Of a DNA stretch of 64,000 bases, positions 41,437-51,516 are shown piece after piece. The stretch covers positions 44,191-108,190 of the forward strand of contig CAKOSH010000006.1 in NCBI GenBank assembly GCA_934102215.1, written 5' to 3'. The notes below the pieces were generated by a model. It was not told where the DNA came from. It saw only the letters and a program-made list of their open reading frames with translations, and did not search any database. Both the position numbers and the translations under genes were made by a program. The stretch comes from an uncultured Bacilli bacterium (GTDB lineage Bacteria; Bacillota_I; Bacilli_A; RF39; UBA660). How positions within the stretch are numbered: position 1 is the first letter of the stretch; every line of letters starts with the position of its first letter.

Positions 41437-43197
41437 TTATTCTTTTAGTTTTACCATCCAGTTATTATATATTTCACAGTTAGCACTAGTTGGAGGTGGA
41501 TCTGCTTTTTCCATCTTAACAATCATTGGTATTTTAAATATTCTACCAAATGCTACACAAGTACCTGATTGAAGTGTTTTTTGTTTTTCAACTACATCTT
41601 CGCTCATGTTAGGTACACTTTTTGCGATATATTCAAGATCAGCTGGATGATTTATTTTAAATATTAAGAAGTTAGCGCATTGACTTATTACGTTTTCATT
41701 TAAATCTGTTGGTCTTTGAGTAATTAAATCAAGTAAAAGACCATACTTTCTTCCTTCTTTAGCAATTCTTTCAAATATGTTGTAACCAAATAATTTCTTA
41801 TCATCACCTTCTAAAACGTAACGGTGTGCTTCTTCTAAAATCATATGTATTGGGAATGTTGCTCTATCTTTTAATCCTTTTGTATATTTCATAAACATTC
41901 TTCCAAATATTTTAACTATTGAACGAGCAAATCTATCATCAACATCTTCTAAGTTAAAGTTAACTATTTGACTCTTTTTATTTCCATTAACTTGAATTCT
42001 TTTTATATATTCTTCTAATGTTATATATCCTTCATTTGTAAAGAATGAACTATTTCCTCTTGTTGCTAAATCATGTAATTTTACTTTTAAACTCATTGCT
42101 GAATCGTACATTGCTTCATTAAGTAAGTATCTTTCACTATATAATGTGAAGTTTAATGCTACTTCAAGATCATGTAATGAATAACTTACACCAGTACTGT
42201 CATAATTCCATTTTCTATCTTCATCAATAAAGCTTTTTATATAATCACTTATTATTTTTCTTTCAGCGAATCTTCCTTCACTATCTATATCGAAGCAATT
42301 TCTAAATTGCCTTGTAAATCCTATGCCTGGTACTTCTGTTTCAAGAGAAAGTTCTGCTGTATTAGTCTCACTTAATATTTCAAAGATTTGGTCTCTTATT
42401 TTTGATGATGTTTGGTTTGTATACATAATTGATGTTATCGCTTTTGCTAAAATATGATTCTTGAAATCTAGTGCTTCTTTATCATTTCTTGCAAACATTT
42501 TAACATATGTAAGTGCTGTATCAACCATAGCAATTTGTGAGAAGTTTGTTGCTTCAAGTAAATTCAATACATCTTCAAGATCTAGTAAGCATACTGGAAT
42601 ATTTAACTTTTCATAATCTTTTTTCATGTTAGTTGTGATTACTTTGAATGAATAAAATGGGTTGTTTTCTTGTAATCTGGAAAATGCATTTATATATTCA
42701 CCATATGAATCAAAAATGAAAAGATTTGCTTTGTAAGGAATTATTTGTCCCTTTGGAAATATATTTTGAATAATTCTACATATACCATATGTTTTACCAC
42801 TACCTGTGTTACCAAATATAGCAGTGTGGTTGCTGAATAATTCATCTATACTTACATTTAGTGGGAAATCATTATAAAGAGGTGATACGCCAAGTCTTAT
42901 ACTTCTATTTTCTACACCAGTAAGTATTTTTAATTCTTCTGGATTGATAATTCTTATATTAGCATCTAAACTAGGTTTTTTTATTAAGCCACCAATAAAA
43001 TCATTAGCAGTTAACTCTCCTAAAAATGTTATTTTTATAGTATCTTGTTCGATTGAATCTATTTCACCTAATATTTTTTTATTTTGATCTTCAAATACAA
43101 CATGTAGATTTATTAAATCTGTTATTTGTGCGCCATTTGCTTTATTTATTGAAACAATTGCACTATTTTTATTGATTGTAAGTATCTTTCCTAACAT
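41437..43197 (-). CDS. HerA-like ATPase (HAS-barrel plus DUF87)
   Basis: A 586-residue protein with an N-terminal beta-barrel (about 1-90), Walker A FGNTGSGKTYGI (about 130-141), a Walker B-like MILEEAHRYV and a C-terminal TQRPTDLNENVISQCANFLIFK sensor region. HerA/FtsK-like hexameric ATPases translocate DNA, often with NurA nuclease in archaea and bacterial defence pairs. No nuclease is adjacent here, and gut Firmicutes commonly carry this gene alone. GAGGGGAAG precedes the ATG. Confidence 0.85.
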   Translation of the reverse strand: MLGKILTINKNSAIVSINKANGAQITDLINLHVVFEDQNKKILGEIDSIEQDTIKITFLGELTANDFIGGLIKKPSLDANIRIINPEELKILTGVENRSIRLGVSPLYNDFPLNVSIDELFSNHTAIFGNTGSGKTYGICRIIQNIFPKGQIIPYKANLFIFDSYGEYINAFSRLQENNPFYSFKVITTNMKKDYEKLNIPVCLLDLEDVLNLLEATNFSQIAMVDTALTYVKMFARNDKEALDFKNHILAKAITSIMYTNQTSSKIRDQIFEILSETNTAELSLETEVPGIGFTRQFRNCFDIDSEGRFAERKIISDYIKSFIDEDRKWNYDSTGVSYSLHDLEVALNFTLYSERYLLNEAMYDSAMSLKVKLHDLATRGNSSFFTNEGYITLEEYIKRIQVNGNKKSQIVNFNLEDVDDRFARSIVKIFGRMFMKYTKGLKDRATFPIHMILEEAHRYVLEGDDKKLFGYNIFERIAKEGRKYGLLLDLITQRPTDLNENVISQCANFLIFKINHPADLEYIAKSVPNMSEDVVEKQKTLQSGTCVAFGRIFKIPMIVKMEKADPPPTSANCEIYNNWMVKLKE

Positions 43198-43416
43198 ATT
43201 TTACTTCCCCTCTATTCTACTAATTATTGTAGCATACATTGATTTTTTTAACAATAGATTTCATTTAAAAAGCACTTGATACTATTTTTGTATTTTATAA
43301 TTATTTAAGGTTTAGTAGTTACCATGACTTGCTTAAATTAATTTAATTTGTATATTTAGTTTACATACGTGTTTATTTGAAAATATTGTTTTATGTTTTA
43401 TAATTTTAATTATTGG
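43198..43416. other. AT-rich gap without a recognisable feature
   Basis: About 220 nt between two same-strand genes. I see no reading frame with a ribosome binding site, no hairpin with a T-run and no repeat. It presumably holds the promoter of the HerA-like gene. Confidence 0.5.
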
Positions 43417-44229
43417 TTATGAAAAATATTTTCTCAAAATAATGATTAGTAAAAATAAAATGATAGTTATTTTATAAAAGAATTTTATATTTTTTTCATA
43501 TTTAGTTTCTTTATTGAAATCAAACGTTGGTATTAATACATCGTATCTTCCGTAATGGTTATTTTTGGGATTTGAACATACTAGTATTTTGATAGTGTCA
43601 CCTACGGAATATAATTTTTTATCTTTGAAATATATGTAAGATGAATCCATAAATTTATGAGTTTTGTTATTAATTTTAAATTCAAGTTTTGGTATATATA
43701 CTGTGCCAGTTTCCTTATCATATCCTTTTTGAATTTTTATTATTTTGGCATCTACCTCATTGATACATTGCTCTATTTTTGTTATTAATTCTTTTTTCTC
43801 ATCAAGATAGCCTAAATATGGGGTTAAATAAAATAATATTCCTATTAATATTAATAATGTTATAAATAGATTTCTGCTTATATCAATATTTAGTATACCT
43901 AAGATAATTATCAATAGTAATATTATACCTTGAAATATAAATGAATATGCTGAATATATATATTTATTTTCTTTCAAGTTTGAAATGCCAAATATTAAAA
44001 GGACTGTTGAAAAAAAGAACATTATCATCAATATACTTGGAGTGAAAATAAGTAAATTAAACATTATTCCAAAATATAAAGAAATTAATATTACTTTTAT
44101 CTTTTCTAACCCTTTTAGTTCTTGTTCTTTTATTTGCTTAGTTGCACAGAAAATTACTATTCCAATAGATATAAGCGATATTATAATATCACTGATTAGT
44201 ACAATTACATTTCCTATTGATTCATACAT
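43417..44229 (-). CDS. DUF3592-like membrane protein
   Basis: A 270-residue protein with four to five N-terminal membrane helices (about 5-150), a soluble beta segment VDAKIIKIQKGYDKETGTVYIPKLEFKI...YSVGDTIKILVCSNPKN typical of DUF3592 and a final membrane helix (about 245-265). Function of the family is unknown. It appears monocistronic. Confidence 0.6.
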   Translation of the reverse strand: MYESIGNVIVLISDIIISLISIGIVIFCATKQIKEQELKGLEKIKVILISLYFGIMFNLLIFTPSILMIMFFFSTVLLIFGISNLKENKYIYSAYSFIFQGIILLLIIILGILNIDISRNLFITLLILIGILFYLTPYLGYLDEKKELITKIEQCINEVDAKIIKIQKGYDKETGTVYIPKLEFKINNKTHKFMDSSYIYFKDKKLYSVGDTIKILVCSNPKNNHYGRYDVLIPTFDFNKETKYEKNIKFFYKITIILFLLIIILRKYFS

Positions 44230-44315
44230 AATAATACCCTCACTATTATATATTTTAACACAAAGTATACCTACTGAATATAAAATTGTAATTTAAATGT
44301 AAACATTTAGAATAA

Positions 44316-44352
44316 AGAAAAATGCCTGATTGTTATTCAAGCATTTTTTGAT
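44316..44352 (-). terminator. Terminator of the ABC exporter operon
   Basis: On the minus strand AATGCTTGA and TCAGGCATT arms around ATAACAA, followed by TTTCTTTATT. Confidence 0.8.
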
Positions 44353-44358
44353 ATTTTA

Positions 44359-46530
44359 TTAGTTTTGAAATTGTGAATTATAAAGTTCTGCATAGAATCC
44401 ATTTTGTTTTATTAATTCTTCATGATTTCCTGTTTCAATTATATTTCCATCTTTCATTACTAGAATTAAATCAGCGTTTTTGATTGTTGATAATCTATGT
44501 GCGATTATGAATGAAGTTCTACCTTCAGTTAATTTATCCATTGCTTTTTGAACTAATTCTTCTGTTCTTGTGTCTACTGAAGATGTAGCCTCATCTAGTA
44601 TCAAGAAAGGTGAATCTTTTATCATACCTCTTGCGATTGTAAGTAATTGTTTTTGTCCGGCAGATATTGATTCATTATCACCAAGTTTATAATCTAATGT
44701 TTTAGGAAGTGATTTTACAAAATGATCTACACCTACTACTTTAAGAGCGTTCCATATTTCTTCATCTGTAACTTTGTCTTTATTAAATTTAATGTTATCT
44801 CTTATAGTGCCCTCAAATAACCATGTATCTTGAAGAACCATTATGAATAAATCATGAATATTTTCTCTTGTAAGATTACTTATAGGCATATCATCTATTT
44901 TTATTTCACCACTATTTACTTCATAAAATTTCATAAGTAAGTTAACTATTGTAGTTTTACCAGCACCTGTAGGCCCAACTATTGCTATCTTTTCACCTGG
45001 TTTTACATGGCAATTGAAATCTTTTATAATTTCTCTATCTTGTGTATAACCAAATTTAATGTTTTCAAAATCAATGTTGCCTTTTACTTTTTTAGGATCA
45101 AGAAGTCCTGTTAAGGTACTTTCATCTTTCATTTCCTCTTCTTCTAAAAATTCAAATACTCTTTCGGATGCAGCTGCGGCTGTTTGAAGTTGAGTCATGC
45201 TTTGTGCGATTTGTGATAAAGGACCAGTAAATAATCTAGCATACATAATGAATGCTATAATTACGCCAAATGTAATATTACCTTTTAAAACAAGTAGTGA
45301 ACCAACTATACATACTGCTACATAACTAAGATTTCCTATAAATCCCATCATTGGTGGCATAAGTCCAGATAAGAATTGACTCTTTCTATTGCAATCATAA
45401 ACCTTATTGTTAAGTTCATTGAATTTTTCTAGTGATTCAGTTTCTCCATTGTATACTTTAACAACATTGTGTGAACTATATATTTCTTCAATATGACCAT
45501 TTAATTTACCAAGTTCTGTTTGTCTTCTTACAAAATACTTTTGAGATTTCTTTAATATAAAACTCATAAATGCAAAGCCAAATATTGAAGATAAGATGCA
45601 TGTAATAGCCATTATTACATTTGTAGTAAACATCATTATGATACATCCAATAAATAAGGCTACTGCACCTATAAATGTACCTAAACTATTTTGAAGTGAC
45701 ATATTTATTGTATCTACATCGTTTGTTACTCTTGATAAAATATCGCCATAACTATGACTATCAAAATATCTAAGTGGTAATTTATTTATCTTTTGTGATA
45801 TTTTTGTTCTTAAAGATTTAGCAAAATTATTTGATACGACTACCATTAGATAGTTTTCTATATAACTAAATAATGCACTAAATAAATATAAACATACTAA
45901 GAAGATTGTTATATTTTTGATCTTATCAGTGTTCATACTCGGTTTAATTAATTCATTTATATTACTAGAAAGTGTATCTAATTTACTATAAATTTTCGTA
46001 GGTTCATTTATATCCATATTTTTCATGGTATTTAGTAAATCAATTTTATCTTTTGATGTAATGGTTATACCTTTGATTGTAGTATCTTTAAATATCAATA
46101 ACTTTATTGAATCTGGTATTTCTATTATTTTTTTCATTGTATTTTCTTTTGTTATTGTATTTAAAGTTTCATAATACTTTGTTTGGTCTTCTGGATTTAT
46201 ATCTTTTAATGAATCTTGTGATAGTACTAGGTTTTCTTGTATATCTTTTGTGATATCATTTGTAAGTAATTCTAAATTATCTTTATTGATAACTATTCCT
46301 GCTTGAATTTCATTTGTTAAGTCTTTTATCTTATTTGGACCTACGATTGATAGGATACTGCTTATCATAGATAGTAATACAGCTACTATAATAAGTGGCA
46401 TTAATTTATTTAAATATTTTTTTAACTTTAGTAGAGCTTCTTTGAAGTTCTTTGGTTTTTCAAATGATGCGCCTGGGCCATGTCCTCTTGGAGTTCTTGT
46501 TCTAGGAGTTTCTTCATTTTCATTATTCAT
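44359..46530 (-). CDS. ABC exporter half-transporter, subunit B (extended)
   Basis: A 723-residue membrane-ATPase fusion with six helices, Walker A GPTGAGKTT, signature ISAGQKQ (non-canonical S-A-G), Walker B FLILDEATSSVD and the H-loop IIAHRLST. Between helices 1 and 2 is an extracellular insertion of ~140 residues (about 65-210), common in the larger subunit of LmrCD/EfrAB-type exporters. It overlaps the upstream subunit by 8 nt and would form a heterodimer with it. Probable multidrug or lipid export. Confidence 0.9.
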   Translation of the reverse strand: MNNENEETPRTRTPRGHGPGASFEKPKNFKEALLKLKKYLNKLMPLIIVAVLLSMISSILSIVGPNKIKDLTNEIQAGIVINKDNLELLTNDITKDIQENLVLSQDSLKDINPEDQTKYYETLNTITKENTMKKIIEIPDSIKLLIFKDTTIKGITITSKDKIDLLNTMKNMDINEPTKIYSKLDTLSSNINELIKPSMNTDKIKNITIFLVCLYLFSALFSYIENYLMVVVSNNFAKSLRTKISQKINKLPLRYFDSHSYGDILSRVTNDVDTINMSLQNSLGTFIGAVALFIGCIIMMFTTNVIMAITCILSSIFGFAFMSFILKKSQKYFVRRQTELGKLNGHIEEIYSSHNVVKVYNGETESLEKFNELNNKVYDCNRKSQFLSGLMPPMMGFIGNLSYVAVCIVGSLLVLKGNITFGVIIAFIMYARLFTGPLSQIAQSMTQLQTAAAASERVFEFLEEEEMKDESTLTGLLDPKKVKGNIDFENIKFGYTQDREIIKDFNCHVKPGEKIAIVGPTGAGKTTIVNLLMKFYEVNSGEIKIDDMPISNLTRENIHDLFIMVLQDTWLFEGTIRDNIKFNKDKVTDEEIWNALKVVGVDHFVKSLPKTLDYKLGDNESISAGQKQLLTIARGMIKDSPFLILDEATSSVDTRTEELVQKAMDKLTEGRTSFIIAHRLSTIKNADLILVMKDGNIIETGNHEELIKQNGFYAELYNSQFQN

Positions 46531-48277
46531 TTTCTAGTTCCTCCTTTGATAATTGTGAATATGCTATTTCTTGATATACTTTGCATTTCTTTAATAATTC
46601 TTTATGTGTTCCAATTCCAACTGTTTTACCTTTGTCTAGTACAATTATCTTATCTGCATTTTTGATTGTACCTATTCTTTGAGCAACAATAATACTTGTG
46701 GCATTCTTTGTATACTCTTTTAATTCTTTTCTAAGTATGTAATCAGTTTTGTAATCAAGCGCACTAAATGTATCATCAAATATATATATTTCTGGGTCTC
46801 TTGCGATTGCTCTTGCGATAGATAATCTTTGTTTTTGACCACCAGATACATTTGTACCACCTTGTGCGATGTTTGAATCATATTTCTTTGGCATTTTTTC
46901 TACAAACTCTTTTGCTTGTGCAACCTCTATTGCTTCTTTGATTTTGTCTTCGGTAAATTCATAATTAGATTTTTTACCATAACTAACATTATATTTGATA
47001 GTTCCATTAAACATAACTGCTTTTTGTGGAACATAGCCAAGTCTATCATATAATGAATTTAAATCATAATCTTTTACATCTATTCCATCAATTAAGATTG
47101 AACCACTTGTAACATCATAAAATCTTGGAATTAAGTTAACAAGTGTACTTTTTCCACTTCCAGTTGAACCTATAATAGCAATAGTTTCACCTTTATTTGC
47201 TTTAAATGATATATTTTCTAAAACTGGTTCATCTGAATCTGGATATTTAAAACTGACATTTTTGAATTCTAATGTGCCTGTTTCTTCTGATTTTCTTACT
47301 TTTCCATTTTTAATTTTTGTTTTTGTACAAAGTACTTCGTTAATTCTATCAGCAGAAATTGAGGCTCTTGGATACATTATAAATATCATTGCTAACATCA
47401 AGAATGACATTATTACTTGCATAGCGTACGAACTAAATACTACCATATTACTAAATAGTGTAATTTTATCTGCTAGTAGTGCTTTACTTATAAGTATGCT
47501 TCCCATGAAATATATAGCAAGTGTTACTCCATTCATAATTAAGTACATCATTGGTGACATAATACTCATTACTTTTTGATTAAATAATTGTGTGTTTGTA
47601 AGTTTTTTATTAACTTTTTCAAATTTATTTTCTTCAGTTTCTTCTGCATTAAATGCTCTGATAACTCTAATACCTTTTAGATTTTCACGGGCAAGTCCGT
47701 TAATATTATCGATTAATTTTTGAACTATTTTAAATCTTGGCAAAACTATTAGCATAAGTGTAATAACCATTATTAATAGAATTAATACTGCTCCTCCTGT
47801 AATAGCTGTCCATTCAAAATTTTTATTTATTATTTTTCCAATTGCCCAAACTGCTGTTATAGGTGCTTTTATCATCATTTGTAGTCCTAAAGTTAACATA
47901 GTTTCAACGTTTGTAACATCATTAGTTGTTCTAGTTATAAGGCTACTTGTTTGGAATTTTTTTATTTCTTCCATACCAAATTCTTGTACTTTAATAAATA
48001 ATTTTTCTCTTATATTTTTAGAAAATTTACTTCCAACATTTGCGATAATATAACCTACTACACATGATGATGCTAAACTAGCAAAGGCACATAATAGCAT
48101 GTATATTCCCTCTTTTAAGATATCTTTTGTTGCTCCACTCGTTTGAACAAGTTTTGTTATTTCGCTCATATAATCAGGTATTTTAAGTTCTAGCCATACT
48201 TGAAATATAATGAATATACTTGATAATACGATTAATAACCAATCTTCTTTTTTGAGATTTTTAAATAATTTAGTCAT
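46523..48277 (-). CDS. ABC exporter half-transporter, subunit A
   Basis: A 584-residue membrane-ATPase fusion. Walker A IGSTGSGKST, canonical signature VSGGQKQR, Walker B IYIFDDTFSALD: Asp replaces the catalytic Glu after Walker B, as in the degenerate-site subunit of heterodimeric exporters. VAQRIGTI replaces the switch His-loop with Gln. It pairs with the downstream 723-residue subunit and follows a MarR regulator by 8 nt overlap. Confidence 0.9.
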   Translation of the reverse strand: MTKLFKNLKKEDWLLIVLSSIFIIFQVWLELKIPDYMSEITKLVQTSGATKDILKEGIYMLLCAFASLASSCVVGYIIANVGSKFSKNIREKLFIKVQEFGMEEIKKFQTSSLITRTTNDVTNVETMLTLGLQMMIKAPITAVWAIGKIINKNFEWTAITGGAVLILLIMVITLMLIVLPRFKIVQKLIDNINGLARENLKGIRVIRAFNAEETEENKFEKVNKKLTNTQLFNQKVMSIMSPMMYLIMNGVTLAIYFMGSILISKALLADKITLFSNMVVFSSYAMQVIMSFLMLAMIFIMYPRASISADRINEVLCTKTKIKNGKVRKSEETGTLEFKNVSFKYPDSDEPVLENISFKANKGETIAIIGSTGSGKSTLVNLIPRFYDVTSGSILIDGIDVKDYDLNSLYDRLGYVPQKAVMFNGTIKYNVSYGKKSNYEFTEDKIKEAIEVAQAKEFVEKMPKKYDSNIAQGGTNVSGGQKQRLSIARAIARDPEIYIFDDTFSALDYKTDYILRKELKEYTKNATSIIVAQRIGTIKNADKIIVLDKGKTVGIGTHKELLKKCKVYQEIAYSQLSKEELENE

Positions 48278-48713
48278 CTTTTTCTCCCTTCAAATTATCT
48301 TGTATTTGTTTGGTCACCTTAAAGAATATTCTTAAATCGTCATCTTTAATATTATTTTTTAAAGCTTTATCAAATTTAATGATATTTTCTTCTATTTCTT
48401 TATTTATTTTCTTGCCATAGGGAGTTAGTGTTATTTCTTTACTTCTTAAATCATGTTTTGAAGATGTAGTATTAATGATGTTATTTTTCACCATAGTTTG
48501 TATTATTCCAGATAACGTAGACTTTCTAAATGGTAAGCCCTTTTCTAAGTCTTTTTGATAAACTACTTTGTCTGAATTTTTGTATAGAAAACGTGTAATC
48601 ATTATTTGACTTGGGCTTAACATATAACTGTTGTTCTTACTATAAGATACTATTTTTCTTATAATTAGATTATCAATCTTTTTTATTTCTGATCCTATAC
48701 TTTGTTCTTCCAT
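48270..48713 (-). CDS. MarR-family transcriptional regulator
   Basis: A 147-residue winged-helix protein: QIMITRFLYKNSDKVVYQKDLEKGLPFRKSTLSGIIQTMVKNNII is the helix-turn-helix region and DLRSKEITLTPYGKKI the wing. It is first in the exporter operon and probably represses it from the palindrome just upstream. AAGGAGC precedes the ATG. Confidence 0.9.
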   Translation of the reverse strand: MEEQSIGSEIKKIDNLIIRKIVSYSKNNSYMLSPSQIMITRFLYKNSDKVVYQKDLEKGLPFRKSTLSGIIQTMVKNNIINTTSSKHDLRSKEITLTPYGKKINKEIEENIIKFDKALKNNIKDDDLRIFFKVTKQIQDNLKGEKDD

Positions 48714-48728
48714 GATAACGCTCCTTTG

Positions 48729-48777
48729 GTTAGGTAACTAACTATAATGATTATACTATCATGTTTTGCAATGTCAA
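48729..48777 (-). promoter_or_regulatory. Promoter and MarR operator of the exporter operon
   Basis: On the minus strand TTGACA (48772-48777), a 16 nt spacer and TATAAT (48750-48755). The palindrome GTTAG-TTAC-CTAAC (48729-48742) lies just after the predicted start site, before AAGGAGC and the marR ATG. A repressor bound there would block its own operon. Confidence 0.8.
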
Positions 48778-48899
48778 TAAAGAAAGATAATTTTCACAGA
48801 ACTTTTACAATCATATTGTTTTTTTGCTTCATCGACTTTCATCTCCACAAACGTAAATTCCGATAATCGCTACCGTACATAATTATTTCTATTTAGAAA

Positions 48900-48920
48900 A
48901 GAAGGAGAACGTGTCTCCCT
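48900..48920 (-). terminator. Terminator of the bacteriocin-like cluster
   Basis: On the minus strand AGGGAGA-CACGT-TCTCCTT is followed by CTTTTCT, 14 nt after the last peptide gene. Confidence 0.7.
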
Positions 48921-48933
48921 CTAATATATTTTT

Positions 48934-49095
48934 TTAATAAGAACACTTTCTTCCATCTTTTCTTCTTCTTATTGCTGAACCAAGTTCTCTACCTAGTTCA
49001 TTAAAAAGACTAATTGCTTTAACAACAGCATTAATTATTGTACCAACAGATACTGCTCCTCCTTGTATTGTAATTAATTCTTCTTCTCTTATCAT
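48934..49095 (-). CDS. Double-glycine-leader peptide 3 (53 residues), bacteriocin-like
   Basis: An ATG behind AAGGAGG opens a 53-codon frame. The leader MIREEELITIQGG ends in the Gly-Gly cleavage site of C39-peptidase exporters. The predicted 40-residue mature peptide begins AVSVGTIINAVVKA, a glycine- and alanine-containing helix, and ends in a basic tail SAIRRRKDGRKCSY. The tail resembles that of peptide 2. It is the last of three leader peptides after the exporter gene. Activity (killing, signalling) is inferred. Confidence 0.85.
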   Translation of the reverse strand: MIREEELITIQGGAVSVGTIINAVVKAISLFNELGRELGSAIRRRKDGRKCSY

Positions 49096-49121
49096 TTTTA
49101 ATTCCTCCTTGTTTTTAGTTA

Positions 49122-49289
49122 TTAATAAAGTAATTTTCTTCCATTTTTTCTTCTATTTCTTCTTATAATTGTATCTTGAACTCTATCCATATCTCCTAAT
49201 AATCTAATCATTCTAACTACATTATCAACCATATCATAAAAGGAAAATCCTCCTCCTTTTATGTTAATAAGTTCTTTTTCTTTAATCAT
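49122..49289 (-). CDS. Double-glycine-leader peptide 2 (55 residues), bacteriocin-like
   Basis: The ATG follows AAGGAGG. The leader MIKEKELINIKGG is aligned residue for residue with those of the neighbours; a third Gly follows. The predicted mature 42-residue peptide starts GFSFYDMVDNVVRMIRLL, is amphipathic and ends in a strongly basic tail (IIRRNRRKNGRKLLY). The tail shares RRxxxK-G-RK spacing with peptide 3, suggesting a duplication. No cysteine, so no disulfide or thioether. Confidence 0.85.
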   Translation of the reverse strand: MIKEKELINIKGGGFSFYDMVDNVVRMIRLLGDMDRVQDTIIRRNRRKNGRKLLY

Positions 49290-49315
49290 AATTTTGTTTC
49301 CTCCTTATACTATAT

Positions 49316-49456
49316 TTATTTCTTTCTACATTTCAAAGGTCTTAAGTATCCATCTACTAGGCCAATAAGAAATGATATTACGGAACCACCTATACCAACA
49401 ATTGTCCAATTTACTGCTCCTCCTTGTATTTCTTTTAATTCTGCTTCTTTAATCAT
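49316..49456 (-). CDS. Double-glycine-leader peptide 1 (46 residues), bacteriocin-like
   Basis: The ATG follows AAAGGAG and lies 1 nt after the exporter stop codon. The leader is MIKEAELKEIQGG. The predicted mature 33-residue peptide starts AVNWTIVGIGGSVISFLIGL, contains GxxxG-like spacing typical of two-peptide bacteriocins, and ends LRPLKCRKK. With peptides 2 and 3 it forms a set of related leaders with divergent mature parts. Confidence 0.85.
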   Translation of the reverse strand: MIKEAELKEIQGGAVNWTIVGIGGSVISFLIGLVDGYLRPLKCRKK

Positions 49457-49457
49457 G

Positions 49458-51503
49458 TTAACTCCTTTCTAATTTGTATTTTTCATTGAATAAATCTATT
49501 ATTTCTTTTTTATGTGAAATATATATTATTGTTTTATCTTTAAAAGTGTCAAATATCTTACCAATTATTTCTTTTTCTTCATCAAATGATACTTCACTTA
49601 ATGCTTCATCTAAAACAATATAATTACTATTTTTAAGTAGGCTTCTTGCTAAAATTATTTTTTGCTTTTCACCACCAGATATATTAAATCCATTATCTTC
49701 AATAACATAATTATCTCTTAAAATACTTCTACTTCTTAATGTTTCTAAATTGCATATATTGATAACTTTTTCATATTCATTTGTACTTATATCTCTATAA
49801 TAAATAATATTATTTTTTAATGTATCATTATTTATATAATTGTTTTGTGATATGTATGTAAAACTATTTGATATGATATTACTATTAATATCTTTTAAGT
49901 TTATATTGTTAATTAATATATTTCCTTTATATTCTCTTAAATATTTAAGTAATATTTTCATAATAGTGCTTTTACCATTACCACTACTTCCATAAAGAAG
50001 AAATTTGCTTCCTTTCTTTATATTAAATGATACATTGTTAAAGATATAATCTACATTATTAGGTGAATATGATAAGTCTTTTATACATATATCACCATCT
50101 ATTATTTTATCTGTTTCTTCTTCTTTTACATTCTTTATTAATAATAAATCATTTATTCTTTTGTATATATTTTTTATGTAATCAATAGATTCGCTTAAAT
50201 CTAATATTGATTTTATGGGGTCTATAAAATAAACGATTATAGATGAAAACAATATAAAGTTTCCAAGCGATAATATGTTTTTATTTATAAATATTATACT
50301 TAAAAATATAAATGATATATATGATAAGTTTGAAATAAAATCTTTTAAAATATTTTCTTTATTTTTGATATTTTGGTATGTTGATTTAGTTTTTATATAT
50401 GAACTATATTTTATTTGATTGAAGATTAACAAATTATTTATAAGGTTTAGGTTTTTATTTATTTCATAACTACATATGTTATCATTTAATGATTTATTAT
50501 GTTTTTCTTCGTTTATCATTAATTCTTCACTTGTATTTTTTATTTTATTCTTATTGATTAAAATAATAAGCGTATATAATATAAGTTCAATTAAATAAAT
50601 TAGGAATAGTTTATAATTGATAATGATAAGTAATATCAAACTTATTAAAATTAGAAGTATATTTGATAAGGATGTGGTAATAATACTTAGTAGGATATCT
50701 AAAAATAGTTTTAGATCATTCATTCTTGTCATAATTTCACTTGAAGATTTATTCTTGAAAAATTGATATGGGAGATAAAATAATTTTCTTATATAATCAT
50801 TATTTAACTCTTTTGATAACTTTTTATTTAAATTAATAATTATTTTATTATTTATAAACTGAAGTATTGTTTTAGTAAATAATGATAATACAAATAATAT
50901 TGTACAGCTAATTAGCAATTTATGATTGTAGTTTGGTAATATGTAATCTATAGCTATATAAGAATAATAATTAAGTGTTATACCAAGTAAAATAATAAAT
51001 ATATTTATAAATAATATCTTTAAGAGTTCATTCTTGTTCAACCAAATATATGTTTTAATTAAATTCTTATCTTTAGTAAAATTATTATTTACTTGTTTTA
51101 CTGGGTAAATAATAATTGATGTATTTAAGTACATTTCTTTAAATTTTTCTTTAGTGATTTTAGTTATATTGCTTGATGGGTCCATTATTATTAATGAGTT
51201 TCTATTTACTTTATATACTACTATAAAATGTAAATAATTATCTTTCTTACAATGACATATTATTGGGAATGTGACTTTATTATTTATAATATCATCATAA
51301 CTATAATGTGATGCATAACCATCAAAACCATATAATCTTGAACCATTAATTATATTGAAAGCATTTGTACCTTCTCTAGTTGTTTTTAGATTCATTGTTA
51401 CTTCTTCATGTGAGGCCTCTACTCCATAATATTTCATTATGGATAATAAACATGAAGGGCCACAATCTTTATAACCATTTTGTTTTACAATATATTTCTT
51501 CAT
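49458..51503 (-). CDS. Peptidase-containing ABC exporter (C39 family) for double-glycine peptides
   Basis: A 681-residue PCAT-type transporter. The N-terminal C39 cysteine peptidase has QNGYKDCGPSCLL (Cys14), NYLHFIVVY (His near 92) and IMDPSS (Asp near 108). Six membrane helices follow (about 160-420) and an ATPase domain with Walker A YGSSGNGKST (near 505), signature ISGGEKQ (near 608) and Walker B YIVLDEALS. It would cut leaders after Gly-Gly and export the mature peptides encoded immediately downstream. A ~40 bp element shared with the upstream gene precedes it. Confidence 0.93.
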   Translation of the reverse strand: MKKYIVKQNGYKDCGPSCLLSIMKYYGVEASHEEVTMNLKTTREGTNAFNIINGSRLYGFDGYASHYSYDDIINNKVTFPIICHCKKDNYLHFIVVYKVNRNSLIIMDPSSNITKITKEKFKEMYLNTSIIIYPVKQVNNNFTKDKNLIKTYIWLNKNELLKILFINIFIILLGITLNYYSYIAIDYILPNYNHKLLISCTILFVLSLFTKTILQFINNKIIINLNKKLSKELNNDYIRKLFYLPYQFFKNKSSSEIMTRMNDLKLFLDILLSIITTSLSNILLILISLILLIIINYKLFLIYLIELILYTLIILINKNKIKNTSEELMINEEKHNKSLNDNICSYEINKNLNLINNLLIFNQIKYSSYIKTKSTYQNIKNKENILKDFISNLSYISFIFLSIIFINKNILSLGNFILFSSIIVYFIDPIKSILDLSESIDYIKNIYKRINDLLLIKNVKEEETDKIIDGDICIKDLSYSPNNVDYIFNNVSFNIKKGSKFLLYGSSGNGKSTIMKILLKYLREYKGNILINNINLKDINSNIISNSFTYISQNNYINNDTLKNNIIYYRDISTNEYEKVINICNLETLRSRSILRDNYVIEDNGFNISGGEKQKIILARSLLKNSNYIVLDEALSEVSFDEEKEIIGKIFDTFKDKTIIYISHKKEIIDLFNEKYKLERS

Positions 51504-51516
51504 CTTATCCCCCTAC

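Noticed and set aside
41437..43197. HerA-NurA/Sir2-type defence pair
   Set aside because: No nuclease or SIR2 gene is adjacent; the HerA-like gene stands alone between GH31 and a membrane protein.
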